Part shown: one piece after another, positions 1-7,208 of the stretch
How the letters are laid out: every line of letters starts with the position of its first letter
How positions within the stretch are numbered: the first letter of the stretch is position 1
DNA from: Lachnospiraceae bacterium
GTDB taxonomy: Bacteria; Bacillota; Clostridia; Lachnospirales; Lachnospiraceae
Assembly (NCBI GenBank): GCA_017542245.1
Contig: JAFXXN010000107.1
Coordinates: 1-64,000, forward strand
Reading direction: 5' to 3'
Length of the DNA stretch: 64,000 nt
Position numbers and translations under genes: made by a program
Notes under the pieces: model-generated
Told to the model about the DNA's origin: nothing
The model's database searches: none
Seen by the model: only the letters and a program-made list of their open reading frames with translations

Positions 1-219
1 AAAATCAGACCATTACTGTCCTGGGATGAGATAACCATAATGACAAAAGTTAATTTTGAAGAACGGCTGTTTCATACAATGCCCGGCATTATCGCTGCAT
101 TATTACTAATCTTTCTATATAATCAAAAGAAAGGCAAACAGTTGCCCAAAGCATTTTACTACCTGTTCTATCCGCTACATTTGATTATTATCTTTTTCCT
201 CATGCAATTGATTTTTTAA
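1..219 (+). CDS. C-terminal fragment of a TraX-like membrane protein (5' end outside window)
   Basis: The reading frame is open from the first base to TAA at 217-219 and gives 72 residues. It contains two hydrophobic segments, MPGIIAALLLIFLY and a C-terminal LIIIFFLMQLIF. Between them is KGKQLPKAFYYLFYPLHL; the YLFYPLH signature followed by a last membrane helix is typical of TraX-family integral membrane proteins, which were first known from pilin acetylation and are widespread in gut Firmicutes. Only the tail is visible, so the family call rests on this motif. A strong terminator follows within 35 bases. Confidence 0.55.
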   Translation, partial: KIRPLLSWDEITIMTKVNFEERLFHTMPGIIAALLLIFLYNQKKGKQLPKAFYYLFYPLHLIIIFFLMQLIF

Positions 220-249
220 CCCGGATCATCCATTACATGCCATAACAAA

Positions 250-290
250 ACACCGTTTCGGAAATTCAATAACAATTTCCGGAACGGTGT
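250..290. terminator. Intrinsic terminator after TraX-like gene
   Basis: A 17-base-pair near-perfect inverted repeat pairs bases 250-266 with 274-290 around a 7-base loop. It is followed by a T/A-rich stretch. It would end the rightward TraX-like transcript and could also serve the leftward anti-sigma operon that ends at 364. Confidence 0.8.
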
Positions 291-363
291 CTAATTATTT
301 ATGGTAAGCCATCATATTATTTCCAAGCCAGTTCTAATTTTCTTCCAGACTTTACACAGTCGG

Positions 364-1587
364 CTATTCGTATATTTTGCCATCTACTTCAATCTTTACC
401 TTTTCATCATTACCGAGAATATAACCGAAATTGTAAACAAGTGCTATACCTTTGTTTATGTATGCACCTCCTCCAAGAAAGTAATTCTGCACGCCATCGA
501 TCATCCAGTTGAGTCGTATATCGGTCGGATTACCCATCTGATCACAATACTCTTCATTAAGTCTGAATTCTGTTCTTGTACCGTCTTCACGGATAATGGT
601 GAAATCATCCACGATACTGTCATTTATACCATATTCCATTATCAGACTCATTCTGCCAATCGTGAGCTTGAGATTATCTATTTGGACCACCTGGGCTGTT
701 GAAGTTATGCCTTCGACACCAATCATGTCATATTTATTTATTATCTTTGCTACCTCAGCATGTATACCGGCATAATCATCTATCTGTTTATACCACACCC
801 TTGCATCCGGATCGTATTCCATCGGGATATCCTTCTCTATATCCCGTTTCTCAACTCTTATAATTTCACTAAGCTCTTTGTTCAGTCTGTTTATTTCATC
901 CTTATTTAATATCGTAAATGAAAAATCCTGATATTCAGGTAATTCCGTATATCTATAGCCATTAAAATGATCAAGGTCAAATCTTGAAATCGTAAAATAT
1001 ATCCCGTTCCCGTTAGTCGATATATGAGCATCCCTTGCTCCATCCATCAATAATCCCCAAACATCATCTCCTATCTTATATGGAATAAGGCCTGTGAATG
1101 TAGCTTCCGTATAATCATTTGAATATAACTCATAACTATAATCTTTCACTTCTTCAAGTACTACTGGCAGATCCGCAGGCTGTCCCTGTGCATCCCAAAC
1201 ACTAAAATACAGGCATATCTGTTCAACACCCTTATCATATATCGAACCTTCATAAACTATCTTATGCTCTCCGATATTATATTCTTTCCCACCGGTGGTA
1301 TACAGCTCATTAAACTCTTTATCGCTATTATTAAAGAAAAAATCCTTTAATCCGGTATTAGTCATTGCCCAGACTACCCCGCCACTAAGTGCCAGCACAC
1401 AAGCAAATGCAATAACTGCTGCAGCTGCTCTTGGCAACCTACGCCTACTGATTTTATTTATACAAATAATATCGGAGTTTTGCCCATCATAACCTTTTAT
1501 ATCGTTACTCATACGCATTCTTCCGACTTCTTCAATATAACTTTCATCCAAGTACTCTGAAAGATCAAACAGATCATCATTTTTCAT
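364..1587 (-). CDS. Membrane-anchored anti-sigma-like protein, DUF4179 type
   Basis: The 407-residue protein has a cytoplasmic N-terminus of about 50 residues rich in acidic and basic residues, one membrane helix at roughly 53-75 (AAAAVIAFACVLALSGGVVW), and a large extracellular beta-rich domain. This architecture, next to an ECF sigma gene, matches the DUF4179 anti-sigma family of Firmicutes. The start overlaps the sigma stop by four bases (ATGA), so the two are translationally coupled. The likely role is to hold the sigma factor at the membrane until an envelope signal arrives. No signal or ligand can be read from the sequence. DUF4179 membership is judged from layout and the AMTNTGLKDFF-type segment after the helix. 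Confidence 0.7.
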   Translation of the reverse strand: MKNDDLFDLSEYLDESYIEEVGRMRMSNDIKGYDGQNSDIICINKISRRRLPRAAAAVIAFACVLALSGGVVWAMTNTGLKDFFFNNSDKEFNELYTTGGKEYNIGEHKIVYEGSIYDKGVEQICLYFSVWDAQGQPADLPVVLEEVKDYSYELYSNDYTEATFTGLIPYKIGDDVWGLLMDGARDAHISTNGNGIYFTISRFDLDHFNGYRYTELPEYQDFSFTILNKDEINRLNKELSEIIRVEKRDIEKDIPMEYDPDARVWYKQIDDYAGIHAEVAKIINKYDMIGVEGITSTAQVVQIDNLKLTIGRMSLIMEYGINDSIVDDFTIIREDGTRTEFRLNEEYCDQMGNPTDIRLNWMIDGVQNYFLGGGAYINKGIALVYNFGYILGNDEKVKIEVDGKIYE

Positions 1588-2144
1588 AATTCAAAACCCT
1601 CCTTTGTAAGGTATTTCTTAAGCTTTTTTCTTATCCTGAACAAAATGCTTTTGGCTTTGCTTTCAGTTATCCCATTGTAATCCGCAACAACCTTTATAGG
1701 ATCAAAATAGCAATATCTTCCTATAAACAGTTTTCTCTGATCCGGTGGCAGTGAACTTACAAACTTTCCTATCGCTGTATTCAACATTTTACCGTCATAT
1801 ACCTTATCCGGCGAACTTCCTCCCGAAATAGAATCTGCCAGTTCATCAATTGATAGAACACATTCTGAGGGTATCCTCTTTTGGCTGTTTCTTTTTCTTA
1901 AGACATCAATGCATGTTCTTCTCGTAAGTTTGATAAGTAAAGCCATAAGACTGCTCTCAGTATTTATTGTTTCCATGTTCCATACGAATAGAAAAGTGTC
2001 GTCCAAACACTCTTCTGCATCCTCATGGTTTCCCACTATCTGAAATGCAATTTTGTATAGGTAGTTATAATATTTATCTTTTGTAGCTGTAATAGCCTTT
2101 TCATCCCTTTTAAGATATAAAGTTATAATCTCTTCATCAGACAT
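1584..2144 (-). CDS. ECF-type RNA polymerase sigma factor
   Basis: A 186-residue sigma-70-family protein. Region 2 is visible as the segment around AFQIVGNHEDAEECLDDTFLFVWN, and region 4 as SSLPPDQRKLFIGRYCY then a helix-turn-helix (VVADYNGITESKAKSILFRIRKKLKKYL). I place the start at 2144 and not at 2180 because GGGAGGATAAG stands directly before that ATG, and because the upstream 12 codons lie in a promoter-like box shared with the second sigma operon. It is the first gene of a two-gene operon with the DUF4179 anti-sigma protein. Its regulon is probably itself plus envelope genes; that is inferred from this type of pair. Confidence 0.85.
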   Translation of the reverse strand: MSDEEIITLYLKRDEKAITATKDKYYNYLYKIAFQIVGNHEDAEECLDDTFLFVWNMETINTESSLMALLIKLTRRTCIDVLRKRNSQKRIPSECVLSIDELADSISGGSSPDKVYDGKMLNTAIGKFVSSLPPDQRKLFIGRYCYFDPIKVVADYNGITESKAKSILFRIRKKLKKYLTKEGFEL

Positions 2145-2165
2145 CTTATCCTCCCTGTTTATTCT

Positions 2166-2187
2166 TAAAGGATCCTTCACTATATAT
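2166..2187 (-). promoter_or_regulatory. ECF autoregulatory box, copy 1
   Basis: Twenty-two bases that recur with one mismatch before the second ECF sigma gene (9541-9562). Read on the minus strand the box is an AT-rich ATATATA, then GTG, then the palindrome AAGGATCCTT. It starts 22 bases before the sigma ATG. The ATATATA part may be the -10 region and AAGGATCCTT the start of the transcript. A GCAACC hexamer upstream (around 2206-2211) resembles ECF -35 elements, but its spacing is not kept in the other copy. Confidence 0.5.
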
Positions 2188-2229
2188 ATCGTAAAAAGTT
2201 ATAGTCGGTTGCAAAAACTTACTATGTGA

Positions 2230-2279
2230 GCCAAAAATAGTCAAAAATAGTCAAAATTTCGTCAAAACAGTGTTCAAAA
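2230..2279. repeat. Phased GTCAAAA repeats upstream of sigma operon
   Basis: Five GTCAAAA-like heptamers start at about 2230, 2240, 2250, 2261 and 2273, a period of 10-11 bases, about one helical turn. They lie 45-95 bases upstream of the ECF box. Phased A-tracts bend DNA, and the repeated TTGAC core (minus strand) could also be a regulator site. Confidence 0.6.
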
Positions 2280-2292
2280 CAAAGAAATTAAA

Positions 2293-2318
2293 ATCGGCAG
2301 TCTGTAAAGGCCGCCGAT
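2293..2318 (-). terminator. Terminator of the ABC transporter operon
   Basis: ATCGGC at 2293-2298 pairs with GCCGAT at 2313-2318. On the minus strand the hairpin is followed by TTTTAATTTC. It sits 45 bases after the last permease stop and separates that operon from the sigma operon. Confidence 0.6.
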
Positions 2319-2362
2319 AGCTTAATCATTTTTACAACCAGATAGTCATGCCTCTGATTGAT

Positions 2363-3298
2363 CTACTTAATATTTTTCTTCCTGAATATCAATACCCCTA
2401 AGCAAGAGAAAACTACCATTATTCCAACATTATAGGCTGTTTCTCTCTTTAGCGTACTCACTTTTTCCTCAATATATTTATTCTGTGTCTTGGCAACTTC
2501 TTCCGGAAGTTTTGCATCTGCTATCTGTGACGAACCAATATACTGATCAAACTCAACCAATGCATCATATGCACTTGCTTCATATATAACAGTCAGGATC
2601 ACACGACGAATTCCACCTATATATCCGCTATTGGGTATCCTGTTAACTTCAACCACGTCATCAGGTTTTCTCATGGAATCAGGGTCAGCCCCCAGCGTTT
2701 CAGTATGTCCGTCTTCGTAAACATACTCTGCAAAATACTCCGGTCTCATAAGTCTCGAATAAAGCTCATCCCTCATTACAATCATCACTACAATGATCAT
2801 CATACCTACAATAGCTGCCACAATACGATTTTCCAGTATAAAACACAGGAAAACCATAATAACCGCTACCGATAAAATACAACATAACAGCAATGCTGAT
2901 GCACCAAACAGGAAATCCAGCCTGCTAAGATATTTCCAATATATGACTAAGAAAGGACCATAAAAAAGCAGATATAAAATAGTTGAAAATAAAACCGCCA
3001 GTATCAGTTCTGAAATAAATACTATAGATTTGGCATAACCCGCGATCAACTTATTTCTTATAGCCCCGGAGCTGAATTCACCGCCTAGGTTAAGGACAGT
3101 TACTATGACCGCTAAAAACATTATAAAAAGGGCAAATGACAGATCCGACTTAAAATACTTAACCTGACCATCATACCATTCCTGCCTCATCGAACCTATA
3201 ACAGTAATTATCCCCAAGGTCAATGAAATCAGAAAAGCCAATAAAGTAACCGGACGTCTGATATAACGGACAAAATTGGCATGCAAAAGATTACGCAT
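2363..3298 (-). CDS. ABC transporter permease (second copy of a tandem pair)
   Basis: An approximately 311-residue polytopic membrane protein of the ABC-2 type. Six hydrophobic segments are visible: one near the N-terminus, one after a short loop (SFALFIMFLAVIVTVLNLGGE), three central, and one at the C-terminus before IFRKKNIK. A large extracellular loop lies between the fourth or fifth helix and the last. It is a clear paralogue of the gene at 3384-4364, sharing MRNLhHANFhRYI at the N-terminus and the same tail. I choose the start at 3298, where GGAGGT lies seven bases upstream, exactly as in the paralogue. The longer open frame to 3382 encodes a relic of the ATPase C-terminus (see findings). 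Confidence 0.8.
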   Translation of the reverse strand: MRNLLHANFVRYIRRPVTLLAFLISLTLGIITVIGSMRQEWYDGQVKYFKSDLSFALFIMFLAVIVTVLNLGGEFSSGAIRNKLIAGYAKSIVFISELILAVLFSTILYLLFYGPFLVIYWKYLSRLDFLFGASALLLCCILSVAVIMVFLCFILENRIVAAIVGMMIIVVMIVMRDELYSRLMRPEYFAEYVYEDGHTETLGADPDSMRKPDDVVEVNRIPNSGYIGGIRRVILTVIYEASAYDALVEFDQYIGSSQIADAKLPEEVAKTQNKYIEEKVSTLKRETAYNVGIMVVFSCLGVLIFRKKNIK

Positions 3299-3383
3299 TT
3301 TCATCACCTCCGTTGCGAAAGAAAAGTTCTCCGTACTTTCATCCTTGATGTAAACATCACGAAGCCCTTCATTAAAATCCATT

Positions 3384-4364
3384 CTACCTGATATTTTTCT
3401 TCCTGAATATCAGTACCCCAACAGATGCGAACGCTACAATCAAAAGAACATTGTAGATCATCTCAAGCCTAATCTTATCAACGGTTTCTTCATTAAGTTT
3501 TTCATATTCTAAGGCGATATCTTTGGCGATATCGTCATGCAACCCGCTTTCTCCATATTTTAGCATATTCTGTCTATTAAATAATTCTATACTGTCCTTT
3601 ATCCTTTGAAAGCAGTTAATCTCCAATGCAAAGGATAAAACCTTTCTAAATATTCCATCAACATATTTAGGATTGGGTATATCACGGATTTCCTTAACCC
3701 CCACATCATCTGTTATGGCATTATCTGAAAATCTACGGATAACACCATTTCCCATCACAAGCATGCTGCTTCCGTCTTCATATATAGTTTCCTGATTATA
3801 TTGAGGTTCTTTAAGCCTTTTAGCAATCGCATCAGCACTCATAAGCATGACCACTACCACCATAATCCCAATGACAACTGCTATTATCCGGTTCTCAGTA
3901 AGAAAACAAAGAAAAACCGCAAATACCGTCAATGACAGGATGCTGAGCAAAAGAAGAGCGGTTACTTCAAGTATATAATCCAAATCCCCTAAATACTTCC
4001 AGCCTTTTACTATAAAAGGAAGATAATACAATATAAATAATATTACCGAAAAGATAAGTGACAGAATAAGCTCCGAAAAGAATATTTCCATCTTTGTATA
4101 GCCTGAAACAAGCTTGTTCCTTATTGTCCCTGCTGCAAACTCACTTCCTATATTCACAACAGATACAATAACTGCTAAAAAGAACACGAAGAGCAGGTAC
4201 TGCAGCTCAGGTGAAAAATAATCATTCTTTATTCCATTAACATACGACTCTTTTGATGAATCAAATGCAGTCACCAGACCAAGCGTCAGAGAAATCATAA
4301 AAGCAATAAGTGTTGACAGTCTGCTGATATACCTGATAAAATTTGCATGCATCAGATTACGCAT
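3384..4364 (-). CDS. ABC transporter permease (first copy of a tandem pair)
   Basis: A 326-residue ABC-2-type permease with six predicted membrane helices and an extracellular loop of about 110 residues before the last helix. The start at 4364 follows GGAGGTGAGCAGG; this coding start lies inside the 3' end of the ATPase gene, an overlap of eight bases, so the two are coupled. With its paralogue downstream it probably forms the heterodimeric membrane part of an exporter. ATPase plus permeases of this size next to a two-component system is the usual layout of peptide-antibiotic resistance and lantibiotic immunity transporters. The substrate is not shown by the sequence. Confidence 0.8.
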   Translation of the reverse strand: MRNLMHANFIRYISRLSTLIAFMISLTLGLVTAFDSSKESYVNGIKNDYFSPELQYLLFVFFLAVIVSVVNIGSEFAAGTIRNKLVSGYTKMEIFFSELILSLIFSVILFILYYLPFIVKGWKYLGDLDYILEVTALLLLSILSLTVFAVFLCFLTENRIIAVVIGIMVVVVMLMSADAIAKRLKEPQYNQETIYEDGSSMLVMGNGVIRRFSDNAITDDVGVKEIRDIPNPKYVDGIFRKVLSFALEINCFQRIKDSIELFNRQNMLKYGESGLHDDIAKDIALEYEKLNEETVDKIRLEMIYNVLLIVAFASVGVLIFRKKNIR

Positions 4365-5271
4365 CCTGCTCACCTCCTGTCAGGCTTATGAAAAAGCTTT
4401 CCAGGCTCTCATCCTTATTCTCCAATGAGAGCAGCTCGCAGTCTACCTTTACAAGGTCTAATGTCAGCTCAGTCAGATTCGGTTCAGCATAAACATCGCA
4501 AAGAGACTCGCTGATCACTTTATATTCCAGTTTCTTCTCATCAAGAACTTTTGCCAGTGCTTTAACATCAGTTACTTTCAGCCTTACACATTTACGGCTG
4601 GAAGCCTCCAGCTCATCAGCACTCATCTCACAGACAATTTTCCCTTTGTCTATAAAGCCAAAGTGCGTGGCAAGTCGTGCCAATTCATCCAGAATATGTG
4701 ACGAAATGAGCACCGTGATCTGTTTTTCACGGTTGAGCCTAAGGATAAGCTCCCTTATCTCAATGATTCCCTGCGGGTCAAGTCCGTTTATCGGTTCATC
4801 CAGGACAAGGAAATCAGGATTTCCGCATAATGCCACCCCTATACCTAGCCTCTGTCTCATGCCAAGAGAAAAATTCCTTGCTTTCTTCTTGCCGGTACTT
4901 TCAAGCCCGATCAGATTCAGGATCTCGTCTATCCCATCAAAATCCGGCATACCTAAAATTCTATACTGGTGTTTCAGATTCTCCTTTGCTGAAAGGTCAG
5001 GGTATATGGATGGAGTTTCTATGACCGCCCCCATATGCCTGCGTGCTTCGGAGATTTTCTTGCTGTTGTTTTTTACTCCATATAATTCATATTCACCGCT
5101 GCTAGGATCCTGCAGTCCACAGATTACTCTAAAAAGTGTAGTCTTTCCTGCTCCGTTTTTCCCGACAAAACCATAAATAGCTCCCTTGGGTACATTTATA
5201 TCTACCCCGGATAAAGCTGTAAACCCCCGGTATTTCTTTTGAAGATTTTTTGACTTTAGTGCATACTCCAT
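4357..5271 (-). CDS. ABC transporter ATP-binding protein (antibiotic/lantibiotic exporter type)
   Basis: A 304-residue ATPase. Walker A is GKNGAGKTT, the Q-loop region follows at VIETPSIYPDL, the signature is FSLGMRQRLG, Walker B is FLVLDEPINGLDP, and the H-loop is ISSHILDEL. The C-terminal 90 residues are a small regulatory-type extension common in BcrA/SpaF-like ATPases. I choose ATG at 5271 because GGAGGTATAGAG precedes it and because the promoter -10 (5326-5331) lies inside the longer open frame. It is the first gene of a three-gene operon with the two permeases and probably exports a peptide or antibiotic. Confidence 0.9.
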   Translation of the reverse strand: MEYALKSKNLQKKYRGFTALSGVDINVPKGAIYGFVGKNGAGKTTLFRVICGLQDPSSGEYELYGVKNNSKKISEARRHMGAVIETPSIYPDLSAKENLKHQYRILGMPDFDGIDEILNLIGLESTGKKKARNFSLGMRQRLGIGVALCGNPDFLVLDEPINGLDPQGIIEIRELILRLNREKQITVLISSHILDELARLATHFGFIDKGKIVCEMSADELEASSRKCVRLKVTDVKALAKVLDEKKLEYKVISESLCDVYAEPNLTELTLDLVKVDCELLSLENKDESLESFFISLTGGEQDA

Positions 5272-5325
5272 CTCTATACCTCCGACCTTGCTCCCTTTTA
5301 TTTCAAAGCTACACATTACAAATTC

Positions 5326-5382
5326 AGTATACCACGGGATAGTCAAGAAACCGTTAAAGAAAAGGTCAAGATTTTGTCAAGA
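5326..5382 (-). promoter_or_regulatory. Promoter and four-repeat operator of the ABC operon
   Basis: An extended -10, TGGTATACT, lies at 5326-5334 (minus strand), with no good -35. Where the -35 should be, and upstream of it, lie four direct repeats of TCTTGAC (one degenerate, TCTTTAAC). On the plus strand GTCAAGA starts at 5342, 5353, 5365 and 5376, a spacing of 11-12 bases. Helically phased direct repeats that overlap a weak -35 are what OmpR/VanR-type activators use. The adjacent response regulator (6309-6974) is the obvious candidate. Confidence 0.6.
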
Positions 5383-5413
5383 TTTTCCAATAATCAAAGT
5401 CACATGACCTATA

Positions 5414-6289
5414 TCAAAAACAAATTTTAATGTTCAATATGCCATTAACATACTCTGAAGAAATGGACCCGCCCTGCCTTTCTACCAGGAGCTTTACGAT
5501 AGAAAGACCTAAACCGGTCGAGTTCCTTGCGGCTTCAACAGTATAGAACCTGTCAAACAGCTGTTCAACGTCAATGCCTTTTAAACCCTCTGCTGAATTT
5601 GAAAATGTTATTGTTCCTTCATCGTCCAGAACTATTTTAAGATCCCCATCACTGTATTTTACAGCATTATTCAGCAGATTACTAAAGATTCTGGACATAT
5701 AGTTTCTGTTAAGCATTCTTACAATCTTTTTCTCAGTGATCTCAGCTTTCAGTTCTATATTTTTTTCGGTCAGGACTCCATAATACCCCATTATGCTGTC
5801 TTCAAGTACTCTATTTATATCTACTTCCTCTTTTGCCACTTCCGTGCCTATATTTGAAAAGTCCAGGGAGTAATCGAACAGTTCCTCCGTCAGCTGCTTC
5901 ATGTTTTCCGCTCTTTCCGAAACAATCGGAAGGTACCTCTCCATTTTTTCCTTATCATCTGATTTTCGGATCATATCCAGATAACCTATGATAGCCGTTA
6001 ACGGAGTCCTCAAGTCATGAGATATATTGGTTATGGCATTGGAAAGCTCTACATTTCCGTGAATATACCTGTTTTTCTCTCTTCTTAATGTTTTTAATTC
6101 CGTATTAATTTTTATGGCAAGGTTCCTCATCCTGCCATCCCGCGTATTTAACGTGATAACGTTATTTGTATCCTCATTAACGATTCTATGAAATCCCTGT
6201 TCGATTTTTAATGCGGCACTTCTAAGATCATAAACCTTTAAAACAAGAAATATATTAAATACTGCCAGCAGAATAACTATATATATCAT
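5414..6289 (-). CDS. Sensor histidine kinase
   Basis: A 291-residue kinase with a single N-terminal membrane helix (about 1-20) and no extracellular sensor domain. A coiled linker leads to HisKA, with the phosphoacceptor His at about residue 91 in ISHDLRTPLTAIIGY. The ATPase domain has its N-box at NLLNNAVKYS (about 204-213) and G2 box at TGLGLSIV (about 259-266); the G1 region looks reduced. Kinases without a sensing domain next to ABC exporters usually read the transporter's activity. It follows the response regulator gene by 19 bases, and its stop lies about 30 bases from the operator of the ABC operon. Confidence 0.88.
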   Translation of the reverse strand: MIYIVILLAVFNIFLVLKVYDLRSAALKIEQGFHRIVNEDTNNVITLNTRDGRMRNLAIKINTELKTLRREKNRYIHGNVELSNAITNISHDLRTPLTAIIGYLDMIRKSDDKEKMERYLPIVSERAENMKQLTEELFDYSLDFSNIGTEVAKEEVDINRVLEDSIMGYYGVLTEKNIELKAEITEKKIVRMLNRNYMSRIFSNLLNNAVKYSDGDLKIVLDDEGTITFSNSAEGLKGIDVEQLFDRFYTVEAARNSTGLGLSIVKLLVERQGGSISSEYVNGILNIKICF

Positions 6290-6308
6290 ATTTTCCCTAC
6301 CTTATCTG

Positions 6309-6974
6309 TCAGAACTGGTTTTTAAACTTAAACCCTATACCATATATTGCCTCGATATAATCTTTCCCACTCACTGCCTGCAGTTTATGGCGTATGTTAC
6401 TGATATGCTGCTTTAAAGACCTGTCTGTACAGTCAGGCGTATCCATGCTTATGCTGTCAAGTATCGCAGTACGCCCGACCGGAGTATGTGGATTCTGCAT
6501 CAATAGCTTCAATATAGCTGTTTCTGTCCTTGTAAGCCTTATCTCTGTCCCTTCTATTTCAGCGGTCAGCCTATCCGCATAAAGTGTGACTTCATTTACC
6601 CTTATAACAGATTTATCTTTAGTACCCTGAGTCCTTAGCCTGACCTTTATCCGTGCCAGCAATTCTTCCATGTCAAAGGGCTTAGTTACATAATCCTCTG
6701 CGCCGTTCAGAAGCAGATTAACCTTATCATTCGTATCTGCCTTAGCACTGATTACTATAACAGGGATGTTTTTAATCCTTGTTATCAGTTCTTCTCCCGT
6801 AATCCCCGGAAGCATCAGGTCGAGCAGTATAAGGTCCGGATTTTTATTCTTTAGCATCAACTCTGCTTCCGTCCCGGAATATGCACTGTATACGTCATAA
6901 CCTTCCCCTGACAGAGTTTCTTTCAGCATATTGTTTATATAAACATCATCGTCAATAACCATAATCTCCAACAT
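6309..6974 (-). CDS. OmpR-family response regulator
   Basis: A 221-residue two-domain regulator. The receiver domain has the acidic pocket VIDDD at residues 6-10, the phosphoacceptor Asp52 in LILLDLMLPG, a Thr/Ser switch at VIVISA and Lys98 in VTKPFD. The C-terminal half (about 125-221) is a winged-helix domain ending in YIEAIYGIGFKF, the usual RGxGY-like wing slightly altered. GAGG lies nine bases before the start. It is first in an operon with the sensor kinase and likely activates the ABC operon through the phased repeats at 5342-5382. Confidence 0.9.
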   Translation of the reverse strand: MLEIMVIDDDVYINNMLKETLSGEGYDVYSAYSGTEAELMLKNKNPDLILLDLMLPGITGEELITRIKNIPVIVISAKADTNDKVNLLLNGAEDYVTKPFDMEELLARIKVRLRTQGTKDKSVIRVNEVTLYADRLTAEIEGTEIRLTRTETAILKLLMQNPHTPVGRTAILDSISMDTPDCTDRSLKQHISNIRHKLQAVSGKDYIEAIYGIGFKFKNQF

Positions 6975-7060
6975 ATCATTTCCTCATTTCCAATTTTTTG
7001 ATAAGTGATCCCATTTTGCTGAATAGTCCGTTCCATTGATTATGCTGTTCACAATTGGAA

Positions 7061-7208
7061 GCAGTAATATCCTTGACATCTTTTATAAAAATATTACCGC
7101 GGTTGATGTACCTAAATTTCTAAAATCAGCTTTGTCAGCATCAAACTCCTGCTTTATACCCATATTTTTAAATTGTTCTGACATTTCCGATGAATATTCA
7201 GTTTTGAA
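7061..7208 (-). pseudogene. Possible serpin gene remnant
   Basis: Immediately after the stop of the gene at 7212 the minus strand stays open for 41 codons. It reads FKTEYSSEMSEQFKNMGIKQ, then EFDADKADFRNLGTST. After a one-base frame change near 7100 it continues RGNIFIKDVKDIT. This order (helical segment, GI..FD..KADF, a loop, then a GNI.I..V strand) resembles the middle of bacterial serpins. No start, reactive-centre loop or rest of the fold is present. Both frames then end or degrade. I read it as a decayed insertion or deletion remnant; the match is from memory of the family and is modest. Confidence 0.4.

Noticed and set aside
301-702. Plus-strand open frame of 133 codons at the left edge
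   Set aside because: It is antisense to the 3' half of the DUF4179 gene, has no ribosome-binding site or known motif, and has shadow-frame composition.
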